Notes under the pieces: model-generated
Databases searched by the model: none
What the model was told of the DNA's origin: nothing
Seen by the model: the letters and a program-made list of their open reading frames with translations, nothing else
Translations under genes and position numbers: made by a program
Assembly (NCBI GenBank): GCA_000827265.1
Contig: KN834757.1
Location: forward strand, 472,537-536,536
Source: Collybiopsis luxurians FD-317 M1
Lineage: Eukaryota > Basidiomycota > Agaricomycetes > Agaricales > Omphalotaceae
Length of the DNA stretch: 64,000 bases
Direction of reading: 5' to 3'
Shown: positions 1-10,772 of the stretch, piece by piece
Numbering within the stretch: position 1 is the first letter of the stretch
How the letters are laid out: every line of letters starts with the position of its first letter

Positions 1-234
1 ATGTCTTTACATAGTACCCTCGGACTTGCACTATCTGGACTTTACGGAATTTGCCCCATAAATGAATCATAATCAACTGGATTGCTTAATGTGTTAATTT
101 GCCACGAGATCAACAGTTCTACTTCTTCCGGGTGTCGAAAGTCTAATTGAACATCCTATATATAATATCGAATTCGTTCCAACTTAATTCTCATTACAAG
201 GAAAAAGCACAAAAAAGCTTGAATAGATGGACAT

Positions 235-310
235 CCGAATAGTGGATCAGGCAACCCAAAGTATACATCCCATTGCAGTATTGTACTCATCCGAGTGAGC
301 TATGATCGAC
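235..310 (-). pseudogene. tRNA-Tyr pseudogene, heavily decayed
   Basis: It aligns position by position with the intact tRNA-Tyr at 5646-5730: the same order of acceptor, D-arm (GAGTGAGCTATGATCG on the plus strand) and T-arm remnants. Stems no longer pair and several bases are lost. It is the most degraded of three copies in the tandem array. Confidence 0.65.
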
Positions 311-1286
311 ACGTCTATCTTATGCCGGTGATGAGCCAAATGTCCGCCCCCGCCGTTATCTGTACCAAGCTATGGCCGGAATGATAGAATGCTGCTCCTC
401 GTTGCACTGGAGGTTTTGTGTTGTAAGTAGAAGTATTTATTCTGGACCATTTCTGATCCTCACCAGACGTACAATGAGCTTCTTTTCTTGAGCGACCCCG
501 AGCCAAGCGCTCGTTTTGGAGATGGGTAAACAGGCGCGCCGCGCGCGTTATCGTAAGGACTTTATTGGGTGTAAGTATTAGCTACTAATGGTAAGTATGA
601 ATTTTGCCTGAGCCTACTTTACCTCCCTTTTATATGTGAAACGTGACTATCACGTGAAAGCGCAACTAAGGTAACGCGACCTATCCGTGTACGCAACGCG
701 TACACGGTATGTTAACGGATGGTTCATTGTTGCGATTATGCGAAATTGGGAGGAAAATTTATCTGATTTTGGGCTGGCTCTTTCACCGCAATGGTCGCTT
801 GAGAGGCACTCCAAAGATTCGGTACCCGAGTGGTGTGCATATGTGCGAATCTATATGTGGGTCTCGTATGTACTAAACTTATTCTGCAAGCTTTCACAGA
901 CATGCGGGATATGACACTGAAGTCCATGTGCATACAGCATACTCATTGGCCATTGCAGTGTAATTTTCAATCCGATCCGCAGAAGGCGTAACCTTCTATC
1001 AGGTGTATCGGTACTCAACTTTAAGAACTCAACTTTAAGAACTCCTAACATCTATAGGCGTTACGAAAAGGAAGCTAGGAAGCTGTATAATTAACAGCTT
1101 TTATCCCTGTACTACCGCGCAGTCATTGAATTGAAATGCTGTGGTGTTTCCTTTTAAGGCTTGATAAGCGGGAAACGAATGCAAATACTTAACTGTATTG
1201 GAGATACATTATAGAGCGTCTATCGTATTAAAGTACCCTCAAATGCACGAAGAAGGTACGGTCCCGTCGCCCCATCCAATTCGCCA

Positions 1287-2503
1287 ATGACACCCTCGTC
1301 CTTGAGCCGCATCGTGCAGTCGTGGGTGCTGAATGTTGTCGTGTTAGGATTGGGCTTGGTTGCTGCAATCGCGGGATACCAGAATAATTCACCCGTCGTC
1401 ATTGCTTCTGGGGCAACCGCTTCCGTAGGATCATTCATGCAAGTTTCTTATGCATCATTCCTCGACATCGGGGCTTATATGTTCAACGCTTCAACAGATC
1501 ATTCCTTCTATATCAACTTCCTCGCGCTCATGCGAGCGACCTGGATGATCGTGTGAGAGATCTGGAAACGCAGCTGGCTCAGGCGAGAGAAGAGATGCAG
1601 CGAAACATAAGCGAGACTTCAAGCAATGTATCTATAGCACGGAGTTCTTCAGCTGCTCGCCGTCGCTCACTACCGCGTCCTCCAAACTCACCTACGTCAA
1701 CGTTACTATCCTCGACTTATTCTGTTTCTTTGCTCAACAGCGAGTCAGACGTGAATTCGACTCCTCCACCTCAGTATCGCACCCCTCCTTCACATAGTGC
1801 GGACCAGTATTTTCCTTCCGCCAAACTCGGACTTGACTCCAATACTGATTCACACCCAACTTCTCCAACTTCTACTCGTTCAATATCTCGTTATCCTTCA
1901 TTTACATCCAAACTTACCACCTCCTTTTACAATCCTTCTGTAACTTCTCAGCGTCCGCTTCCCCCGCCTCCGTATCGGTCCTCTGGCCACCATACTCAAT
2001 CTGTCTCCTCCAAGGTTTCCCTTCTTCCGAAACTTGATATGTCAGTTGTGGAGAACTTTTATCCTGCACGGTTCTCCCCATCACAAGAACCAACAGAACC
2101 TTCTCCTCCGCCTTCCTATTCGCGCCATGATGAATTCCCAGCTTCCCATACCAGCGGAGCTATGCAAAAAGCTTTTAATTCCATCGACAAACTGAACCGA
2201 CCTCTATCTACGACACTCGATCCCATTCTAGAGCTTTCTGACACTATTGCTCCTTCTCCTGCTCTTGCTCCGGCGATTCAGGATAGACAGTTATCTCCTT
2301 TGAGATACACATCCCCCGAATACAACTTTGAGGACCATCCCCCGGTTAACTCCGGTTCCCTCAGGCTAAATCATTCCGGTATCACTGCTGCTTCCGAGAC
2401 GAAAAAGCGCTTTGGGATAAGAAAACATGGAAAGACAGTGGTGAAGGGGATAAGGGAGAAGATTTCTGGTGGTAGAAGTTCGAAGAGCGTGCAAGTAGCG
2501 TGA
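1287..2503 (+). CDS. Two-TM Ser/Pro-rich protein, SLATT-like, copy 1
   Basis: Exons 1287-1438 and 1498-2503 give about 385 residues. Residues 10-60 form two membrane helices: WVLNVVVLGLGLVAAIAGY, then a helix that starts in exon 1 and finishes in exon 2. A short coiled coil follows (DLDDRVRDLETQLAQARE), then about 300 residues of Ser/Pro/Thr-rich, probably disordered tail ending in a basic patch (RKHGKTVVKGIREK). The intron starts with GC (GCAAGT) and ends CAACAG in phase 2; this donor completes the second helix and opens the long frame. The 2-TM plus coiled-coil layout resembles the fungal SLATT domain (SMODS/SLOG-associated 2-TM effector), which is inference without a search. An upstream stop closes the frame, so ATG 1287 is the first usable start unless a 5' exon exists. 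Confidence 0.7.
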
Positions 2504-2855
2504 ATCGGCCCAAGCGGCTTTGTTTCTTCTAGGTTGTTACACTTATATAGCTTTGATAAGCGTAGCAGAACATTTAGGTACAAACAGTGCAAACCCGCAA
2601 GAAATGTCTTTAATACTAAGTACCTTCGGACTTGTACTATCTGTACTTGGCGGAACTTGTTCCATAAATGAATCATATGAAACCGACTGTGTGTCGACAC
2701 GAGACTAGCAGTGCTATGTACTTATTCCGGGTGTCCGATGTCATGAGTCTGGTTAGTATTCTATATACAATATCGAGATACCGAGGCCTCACTCCAACTT
2801 TAACTTGATTCTCACTGCAAAGAAAAAGCACACAAAAGCTTGAATAGCCGGAAAT

Positions 2856-2939
2856 CTGACCAGACCAGTTAGAACACGCGACCCCAACATATATGTATTA
2901 AGTCACAGACTTGTGCTCTTGCAACTGAGCTACGGTAGG
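2856..2939 (-). pseudogene. tRNA-Tyr pseudogene
   Basis: Same 84-nt frame as the intact tRNA-Tyr at 5646-5730 with the D-arm (GCTCAGTTGCAAGAGC) preserved, but the acceptor ends no longer pair (CCTACCG against TGGTCAG) and the T-arm is mismatched. The anticodon region reads CTGTGAC rather than CTGTAAT. Confidence 0.75.
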
Positions 2940-4057
2940 TACTATGTATGTCCATGTGGCACCAGTGATGAACCACATGTCCGCCCAACAGGCCCCTCCG
3001 CCGTTATCAGTACCAGAGGAAGGCCGGAATGATAGAGTGCCTCTCCCTGGTTGCACTGGAGGTTTTCTGTTGTAGAAGCATAGACCATTTCTGACCATTA
3101 CCGGGCGTACAGTGATCCACTTGAGCGAACGCTCATTCTGGAGACGCGTGAACAGGCGGAAAACAAGGTGTTCCAAGAGCGCATTATCCTCTCGGGACGC
3201 TTGGAGAAAGCAGTAAGTACTTAATTGTTAAGTGTAGGATTCGATGAGCTTTACTTTATTGTGTGATTGCTATTAGAACCAATTACCTTACCTGCATCTT
3301 ATGAAGCTTTCACTTGACTATTGCTTTGATATTTGTATTTGCCTCGATATTCTACCAAATGAGGGAATGAGCGTCGTCGAGCGGCTATATGCGAAACGTG
3401 ACTATCACGTGTAAGCGGCGCTAGAGCTGAAGACGCGGGTCGCGTAGACGGTACGTTTACAGATGGCTCATTGTTTCGATCATGTCTATGAGAGAAAAAT
3501 TTATCTGATGCAGGGCTGGTTCTTTTACTGTAACGGCCGTGTCAGAGGGACTTTAAAGTTTCGGTACCCAAACTGCGTGCAGTTATGTGCATGCGTACAT
3601 CAGTTCACATGTGGGTATGATGTGTAAACTTTTTTAATTCTGCGAGCTTTCACAGACATGCGGGATATGACGCTGAAGTCTATATATGCATACAGCATAC
3701 TCACAGGCCATTGAGATGTGACCCAAATATGTACCTACCCATTCTATCTTCCGATCCGCAGGTGTAAACTTCTGTCAGGTACCTATACCGGAACCAGAAT
3801 CTAAAAGCTCTTTGGAACCAGGGATGTGTCGAAAATAAGCCTATGGAGCTGTATAATCTACAGCTTCTATCCCGTTCAACTCTGCGCGCGTTCAATTGAA
3901 AAGCTGTAACTATTTCCTTTTGAGGCTTAATAAACGGCAAACGAATGCAAGTACTTGATCTACATCGGAAGTGCATTATAGGGTACCCGGTGGTATTAAA
4001 GTATTCTTGAATATACGAAGAAGATACGCTCCCGTCACTTCCCCTCCCAAGCCGCCA

Positions 4058-5337
4058 ATGCCGTTCTGGTCCTCAAACCGCTTCGTCCAGTCGTGGGTGC
4101 TGAATGCTGTCGTGTTAGGACTAGGCTTGGTTTCTGTGATCGCAGGATACCAGACTGAATCACCCGTCGTCGTTGCGTCTGGGGCCACCGCTTGCGTAGG
4201 ATCATTTATGAAAGTTTCTTATGCATCCTTCTTCGACATCGCGACTTATATGTTCGGTACTTCAACAGATCATTCATTCTCTGTCGGCTCCCTCATGCTC
4301 AAGCCCAAACGAGCGAGCTGGATGAACGTGTAAAAGATCTAGAAACGCAGTTAGCTCAGGCGAGGGAAGAAGCAGCTACGATACAGCGAAATTTGAGCGA
4401 GTCTTTAAGCAATGTGTCTGAGTCTGCGCCAAGTCCATCCTCTGCTCGCCGTCGTCGTTCCTTGCCACGTCCCCCGAGCTCACCAACATCGACGTTATTA
4501 TCCTCGTCATATCCTATTTCTCTACTCAAAAGCGAATCTGATACGACCTCTCCGCCTCAGTACCACACGCCCCCTTCACGTAGCGCAGACCAGTACTTTC
4601 ATTCCACCAAACTCAGATATGACTTCAACACCGATTCAACTTATCCAACTTCTGCCCGTTCTACATCTCATGATCCTTCATTGAAATCCAAATCCATCAA
4701 CTTCTCTAACGATCCTTCTGCAACTTCCAAGCGCCCACTTCCCCCACCTTCGTATCGGTCTTCCGGACGCGATACTCCATCCGAAAGTCTACCCGTCTTC
4801 TCCAAAACTTCCCTTCCGAAACTCGATACATCAGTTGTAAACGATTTCTATCCCGGAAATCTCTCTCCATCAGCAAAACCATCAGAAGCGTCCAATATCC
4901 CTCGTTCCCTTCCTCCACCTACTTACTCCCGTGTTGATTTTTCCTCTTCCCATACCAACGGGGCTTTGCAACAAGATTCCGACACCATTGTTAAACCGGA
5001 CCAAGCTCTATTTACGAAGCTTGATGCCATTCCGGAACTTCCTAATACCACTGATACCACTACCCCGACTCCGATGCCTTCGACTCCAGTGATTCAGGAC
5101 AAGGAATTATCTCCCTTGAGATATATTCCCCCGCTCGACTTTGAAGATTATCCCCGGCTTAACCCGAGTCCCCTCATTATAAATCAATCTGAAATCACTA
5201 CTTCTGAGTCGAAGAAACATTTTAGGATCAGAAAACATGGGAAGACGATGATAAAGGGGATTAGGGAGAAGATTTCTGGTGGTAGAAATCTGAAGAGCGT
5301 GCAAGTGACCCAAGCGGATTTGTTTCTTCTAGCCTGA
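4058..5337 (+). CDS. Two-TM Ser/Pro-rich protein, SLATT-like, copy 2
   Basis: Paralogue of the gene at 1287-2503, with the same two helices (WVLNAVVLGLGLVSVIAGY and VVVASGATACVGSF...), coiled coil (LDERVKDLETQLAQAREE) and Ser/Pro tail ending in a basic motif. The homologous intron (4210-4268) has donor GA (GAAAGT) instead of GT or GC and is probably dead. A different GT-AG intron, 4257-4303 (GTACTT...CTCAAG), restores the same frame, giving about 410 residues; homologous splicing would give about 406. The C-terminus is extended by eight residues (TQADLFLLA) relative to copy 1. The N-terminal ATG at 4058 matches the position of the copy 1 start; the frame is open further upstream without an ATG. 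Confidence 0.65.
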
Positions 5338-5409
5338 GGTTGTAATACTTATGTAGCCTTGATACGCGTAGCAGAACATTCAGGTACAAACAGCGCGTAG
5401 TCCCAAGAA

Positions 5410-5880
5410 ATATCTGTAACAGTACCTTCGGACTTGTACTATCTGGACTTTGCCTCATGAAAGAATCATATGAAACTTACCGGAGTGCTTGCCATTCGAT
5501 CCGAGATTTACTGTGCTGCTTCTTCCGGGAGTCGGAAGTCTACTCGGTATTCTATATTCGACATTTAATTATGTTAATCAAATGTATCGAATCTCGATTT
5601 CAATTTAACCAAATCGATGCAGAAAAAAAGCCCCAATTTCTCTAATCCGACCAGCCTGGTTCGAACAGGCGACCCCAAGATATGTGTAGCCAATTACAGT
5701 CTTGTGCTCTTCCAACTGAGCTATGGTCGGTATAGTCACGGGGGGCCAGTGATAAATCACACCGCCGCTCAATTTCCGCCCTCCGCCGTTATCACTACCA
5801 AATCAAGGCCAGAATGATAGGGTGCTTCTCCCTTTGGGCACTGGAGGTTTTGTGATACAGAAGGACATTGTGGTTCGATG
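5410..5880. repeat. Tandem unit 3, truncated
   Basis: Third copy of the left end of the unit: the 3'-flank motif at 5410-5460, the tRNA-Tyr, and the GCACTGGAGGTTTT segment near 5838. Similarity fades by about 5880, so this copy lacks the two-TM gene. It contains the only intact tRNA. Confidence 0.75.
5646..5730 (-). tRNA. tRNA-Tyr (GTA) with intron
   Basis: Read on the minus strand: acceptor CCGACCA pairs with TGGTCGG, followed by discriminator A; D-arm GCTC-AGTTGGAA-GAGC; anticodon stem CAAGA pairs with TCTTG; anticodon GTA at 5695-5697; T-arm GCCTG-TTCGAAC-CAGGC. A 12-nt intron (5682-5693) lies one base after the anticodon, the canonical tRNA intron position; eukaryotic tRNA-Tyr genes commonly have one. 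The mature length would be about 73 nt. Confidence 0.93.
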
Positions 5881-6598
5881 CCGTGACAGTCGTGCAATGT
5901 CAAATGATAATCAAGTGAGGGAGAAGGATAACTAATGGCCGTACCTTGCCGGGTGCGAGTAAACGAGTGGAATAGAAGATTCTATGAAAGTTGGATGACC
6001 ATTTTCTGTCACTCTGAGCAACGTCTGGCAGTTTTCCATTCTGATAAGTATGTGCCATGAACGGTCGAACAAACTGCGGAGCTGTAGCTGTTCTGGATTG
6101 TCTGAAGCCGGGATAGGAGGAATTTACGTAAATGAATAGCAAACATATGCATTTCGACAGCCTATACCTTCTTTGAACTTTTCCTTGATCAGCCGAATGT
6201 TCTCAAGCAGAAGTTAAGGTTCCGCACGCAGGAATTCAAGATGCTGTTGGCTGTGCGGGTGGCACTTGGGTGGCACGGCGCTACATGTCTCCCGCAATGA
6301 GGCCTCCGGGCCTCGCTTAGATTGGCGCCGACTCCGCGCTGTGACAGGAACAAACGTCCACAAAAGTTCAAACGCTGTGTGTTGATAGATGGCAGTACTC
6401 GCTTGGAATTGATCCAGTATTTCTTTAATCGTTCATCCGTAAGGAGAGTGTCACGGGGAGAATGGTTTGTATATAAAGATCTCTGCCCTTCTTTTCGAAT
6501 TTCCCTCGCTGTATCGTCTGTTCTCTGGATCTTCCATACAGCCAAGGCGTTCGGTTGTTGAACGAAGATAACAGCCATCCTGTTGACTCTTGAATCCT
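5731..6598. other. Intergenic, no gene supported
   Basis: Remainder of truncated unit 3, then unique sequence upstream of the membrane-protein gene. A 153-codon minus-strand frame (6189-6650) overlaps that gene's TATA box and shows no recognisable domain, so I do not call it. Confidence 0.5.
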
Positions 6599-6604
6599 TA
6601 TAAA
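6599..6604 (+). promoter_or_regulatory. TATA box of the 6703 gene
   Basis: TATAAA lies 99 bp before the first ATG at 6703; no ATG occurs between them, which supports that start. Confidence 0.5.
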
Positions 6605-6702
6605 GGACGACTACAACCTCTCCTTTGACTGCAGTAGGGACAAGAAACACAACAAGCTAACAGGACCTCTTTCGTGGAGCCCGAGAAAATCGCAACCTAA
6701 AC

Positions 6703-8975
6703 ATGCCAACGACGACGAAATTCGAATCCGATGTTACTGCGATAGAATACGGTCGACGTTCAACGCTCGTCGGTCGCGGCCCCGTGTCTAATGTTACCTG
6801 TCAATCCGGTTTTCAATGGGCGTTCGATTCCGCTGGGAATTCGCCTTGTCTTGTAGCAGCCGCCGTCGCTGGAGGATGTGGAACCGCAAGTGAGTTTCTT
6901 ATCTAGCGTTTGAAATTAAGAGAGGGAGAAAAAGACGATAAGGCTAAGAGGATTGATGCGACATAGAAGAATAGGTGGTGGTCGGGACAGATTTTGGGGC
7001 CATTGATTCACGACTTGGTGGAAAAACGACCTGACTATCTTTCATAGATCACACTGTCACCCCGTTGACTAATTCAACCGTTCATTATAATCAACCCGGG
7101 ATCGGCAGCACGCCAGACAAATGTAGCTGGTGAGTCCTCTGCCCTGCTTGTCCTCTTGTCCTCCGAAGCACTGACGAACGAGCTTGCGTTTCTTTCGTTG
7201 TACTGTTGACTCTCCCCAATCTTCCATCCGCTGCTCACGGTTTGGTCGATTCATCACTCTAACCAATCTAAATCCACGATACCGATCCGATTTTACACTT
7301 GATTTCACATCCGGACTGATTAACGCAGTTCTTGGGCGGCATACAACCTTTATAGCGCATGCACCGCGTGTCAGGGTTTTGACGGTAGTATTTTAACGTT
7401 AGTTAACCGCTCCTTCCTTGCTTTCTTGCGTATTGAAACTGGTCTCTCCAAACAGATGGGCCGACTACAACGGCCAGTGTGGTTCTTTACTATCAAGCAC
7501 AACGTTCGTATCATCACAAATGTAACTCCAGCACTCTTTTTTTTACCCATCCGTCGTATAGATACTACCCCTCGGACGTACCCACTCTCGACAATACGTC
7601 TATTCCATTCTATGCTACCACCAATCGTGCGTTTTCGCCCTCCGTTCCATTCGTTGTGTTATCTTGACTTGGGTTTAAAATAGCCACCGCATGGACAAAT
7701 GCGATCTTCAACATTGATCAAGCCCAAGCTATTTCTGAACAAAATCATTCGGACGTTTATGGTGCTCCTTTAACTACGGCATCCTCTACCCCCTCCTCCA
7801 AATCCAAAAGTAACGCTGGAGCTATTGGAGGCGGAGTAGCAGGAGGCGTTGTAGTTCTGCTCATTGGGGCCGCCGTAGCATGGTGGTTACTCCGGAAACG
7901 CGGGATAGTCTCCCGCAGGAAGAGCGGAAAACCCCAGGAACTAGACTCGACCACTTATAGCACCCAGGGGCACACCAGATCATTTTCAGATCTAACCAAA
8001 ACGACCCATGCCGGCGATTTAGGTTACACGAATGGTCACAACGGCTATCTCGGGGTTATTGGCATGCAACAGCTGCACCCTTCCGTCAATTCATCATCCC
8101 CTTTTGGTTCCTCTGTGAACATGGGATCCATCAGCTCTGTGGGTCTATACACGACTCCCCCCCACCAATCTGTCGTCCATGTCGATGGACCGGCATCGAC
8201 ATACAATGATCGCGCGAGCACTATCATCTCGCGGTACGACTCTCCTTCGCCCAGTATGCAATTTATGAACCGCAGTCAGAGTCCTGATAGCAATGTTGTG
8301 CACACATCATTTGCAGGCGGCGTTAACGAGATGGGCGTTCAGCCTTTCCTTCTTCCGCCCATGTCAACTTCTCCTCCACCTGCCCCCGTTGCTACGAAAT
8401 ACTCGAATAACCCGTCGGTGTACGATAGTACTGTTGTGACGAGAAGAAACTCGCAAGAGTCTATCGAAGCACCACCCGGGTCACCGCCACCTCCAAGGAG
8501 AATGAACCCTCCCACGTACGACGACGCAGTGGCACTCTCAGACTCTCAGCAGGTTGCCTCCCAGCGGAGGGAAACTCATGGCACAGGACACAGACCTCCG
8601 CTTCCGGAGAAACAGCCTTCGCAGACTTCCCAGACCTCGCAGGGGTCGCAGGATAGCTCCGTTTGGTCTGCTCCGACGGTTGGAAATGCAAATGAACATG
8701 GTCCTACTGCGGAGCTCGCCGCTATCGATGCGTATGTGAACCGAGTACACTTGGGCGGACAGAGGCCTGGAGGAAGTAGCGGAGGTGGCGCGACTGAAGG
8801 AGTCGATACGGTGCCGATGTTACATACGACGGCGATGCCACCCGGTCAACACTCGAGGCCTCCGGCATCCGCCAAAAGATCTACGATGAATACGACTATA
8901 GATGATGGTGGCGGTAGTGTTTTAGGTGGTGGGCATAGAGAGGGCGGGGATGGAGACAGCTTTGGAATTGCCTAA
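6703..8975 (+). CDS. Single-pass membrane protein, Cys-rich ectodomain
   Basis: Exons 6703-6889, 7048-7129, 7329-7397, 7456-7503, 7562-7626, 7684-8975; 518 residues. The first 180 residues hold spaced cysteines and N-glycosylation sites (NVTC, NHT, CSCSWAAYNLYSACTACQG, TWADYNGQCG). Then come a Gly-rich helix (AIGGGVAGGVVVLLIGAAVA), a basic stop-transfer patch, and a long Ser/Pro/Thr tail. This arrangement recurs in Agaricomycete surface proteins with small wall-facing domains and disordered cytosolic tails; the function is unknown. The exon 3 donor GTTAGT was chosen because it joins FDGSIL to TWADYNGQC in frame. No signal peptide is visible after the only available ATG, so either the helix acts as signal anchor or a 5' part is missed. 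Confidence 0.75.
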
Positions 8976-9309
8976 TCCAAAATAAGAAAAGAAAAAAAGT
9001 ACTATTCCTTACTGATCTAGTTACGTTTCCATGTTTCACGTTTGTAACTGTGATACTCTTAATCGTTTATCTTTATTCGCTTTTACAGTACTATAGACAT
9101 TCGGTATACGATTGTACTTGATCTTTGTTGTACTGCTAGTTGTGTTACATTGTTACAATGATATCCCTATCACCGTTACCCTCGGATGAGCGAAAGGTTC
9201 TATGAAGATTGAACCTATCTAGATTAGTCTATGTCGGGTATGCATACGCTGCGCAGTCAACCCGGCTCATCTTATCATCTTTAGGCACAAAGCTACCCCG
9301 GCCATATTG
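8976..9309. other. Shared 3' region of convergent genes
   Basis: AT-rich 334 bp between the stops of two converging genes. I see no gene or clear repeat in it. Confidence 0.5.
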
Positions 9310-10366
9310 TCAGTATTTACTCAAACCGTTCCATATCATATCGTATACTCGCTGCCTAGGCAGCCACTTGAACGCTGCATAGATCCAAGTAGATCCTCCA
9401 ATCGATACATACTTGGCGGGTTTTGCAACAAGCTTTCCATCCCTTCCAACGATGTAATTACTGAGTTGGTTCGCAAAGTCGTTCGTAGGCATGGCTCCAT
9501 ATTCCCTTTTCTGAGACTGGAACATGACATGAGTGATTGAAGATGCGAATGATTTGTAAAGCGAATCTGGAGGTGGCTCGTGAAATTGTGTTTTTGCCGC
9601 GTTCTGTTGGATGTGAGAAACGGTAAGAGATGATTCTATAGAATTTGAGAAAAAGGTACTGACATTCGCAATGTTCGAAACAATGCTTCCAGGGGCAACA
9701 AGCATGACATTCACACCAAGGGGTCTGCATTCCATTTCGAGGGTCTCCGTATAGGAGTGTAAGGCAGCTTTCGAGGCATTGTATATTCCCGTCCACGGCG
9801 TGCCGAATTCACCCAGAATTGACCCAATAGCCACGATAAGCCCTTTATGGTTCGACTTGGCCATTCTCGGTACAATCGCGTTGCAAAGGCGGACGAATCC
9901 AAAGAAGTTGGTATCCATAACTGACTTGACATGATCAACCGGGAGATCGAGGAGAGGACCTAGGTATACGTCCGAACCGTATCTGGCTAAGTCATCCAAC
10001 GACATCTTTCTATGAATTTGAGCTTTCCTTACCTATCCCTGGTAGTCCAGCATTAGAAATAACGACATCTATTCTTCCAGCTTGCTTGTAAATGTCATCC
10101 ACTGCAAGGTTTACGGAATCGTCTGAGGTGACATCGACAATGAGCTTGCGAATGTTTGGATGTCGCAAGCCCTCCATGGACTTTTCAGATCGCGCGGAAG
10201 CATAAACGGTACATCCTCGACTAGCAAAGACCTCGCAGCTTTTGAAAATGAATTGTCAGTCCGTCTGAAGGTGAAGAGCGGGAATTTTTTTTAGAACTCA
10301 CAGCGCTGCGCCAATGCCACCAACCGTGCATCCGGTAATGAAGATTATAGGACCTGAGATCGTCAT
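9310..10366 (-). CDS. Short-chain dehydrogenase/reductase, AYR1-like
   Basis: Exons (minus) 10366-10302, 10238-10033, 9959-9664, 9603-9310; 286 residues. It is a classical SDR: cofactor loop TGCTVGGIGA near residue 12, SNAG at the core, catalytic Ser in the VAIGSIL strand, and the YNASK Tyr/Lys pair. The C-terminus (AKYVSIGGSTWIYAAFKWLP) and the length match the fungal family of 1-acyldihydroxyacetone-phosphate reductase (Ayr1), NADPH-dependent enzymes of lipid droplets and ER. The 60-nt intron at 9604-9663 is a multiple of three, so the unspliced frame stays open; I spliced it because NIAN then joins the conserved downstream segment. The substrate cannot be told from sequence. Confidence 0.85.
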
Positions 10367-10510
10367 AGTGGAATGAAAGAAGGCTTTGCACGCTGTCGCG
10401 CCTTTAATTCGAGACTACATATTCGCTTTACCTGAGGCCACGTTCAAAACGCAGGTTAAGCTTGTCCAGGGACGTTCGGCGCCACCCGATCCCGGTCCCA
10501 AATTTGGTGA

Positions 10511-10551
10511 CGCGTCGCCGCCACGCGCGCCGTTCAGCGCGTCGACGCGTC
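10511..10551. promoter_or_regulatory. Pair of ACGCGT (MCB-like) boxes
   Basis: Two palindromic ACGCGT hexamers at 10511-10516 and 10546-10551 in a CpG-dense patch, 145-185 bp upstream of the SDR start at 10366. ACGCGT is the core bound by yeast MBF and its fungal relatives; the role here is inference. Confidence 0.4.
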
Positions 10552-10772
10552 TGAGAGCGTACATCAACTCAGAAAAGCTGCTGGTAACTCTTTAATAACC
10601 AGCCGACTACTCTGCTCTACCTTAGCGAAATATAAAAACTAATCAGGTAAATTTTTACTGATACATCGCAATTTGAGTTTACCAATTACACCTCTGTCGA
10701 AATATCCAAAATGTTCGATCCATCTGCAGCATTTACGATTTTGAAGAATGTAAAGAATGTGAAAGAAAGTAA

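Larger units (their letters stand above)
1..2560. repeat. Tandem unit 1 (2-TM gene + decayed tRNA-Tyr)
   Basis: First visible copy of a roughly 2.6-2.8 kb head-to-tail unit. The opening bases, an old gene 3' flank containing ACTTGCACTATCTGGACTTT, match the 3' flanks at about 2604-2680 and 5410-5460, so a further gene copy probably ends just left of the window. Inside the unit come a decayed tRNA-Tyr, a GC-rich promoter-like stretch with a CACGTG core near 652, and the two-TM gene at 1287-2503. The stretch 311-1286 holds no other gene that I can see. Confidence 0.8.
2604..5400. repeat. Tandem unit 2 (2-TM gene + tRNA-Tyr pseudogene)
   Basis: Second copy of the tandem unit, collinear with unit 1. 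Shared landmarks are the tRNA-like segment, the GCACTGGAGGTTTT segment, GAAACGTGACTATCACGTG near 3390, and the gene body. It diverges by scattered substitutions and small indels, so the duplication is not recent. The gap 2940-4057 is the promoter-side part of the unit and contains no other gene. Confidence 0.8.

Noticed and set aside
4257..4303. This intron as the ancestral intron of the two-TM family
   Set aside because: Copy 1 and the third paralogue lack its donor and acceptor; the phase-2 ...CAACAG intron is the shared one, so this is at most a replacement in copy 2.
6189..6650. 153-codon minus-strand frame
   Set aside because: No domain, overlaps the TATA box and leader of the 6703 gene, no exon partners; more likely chance.
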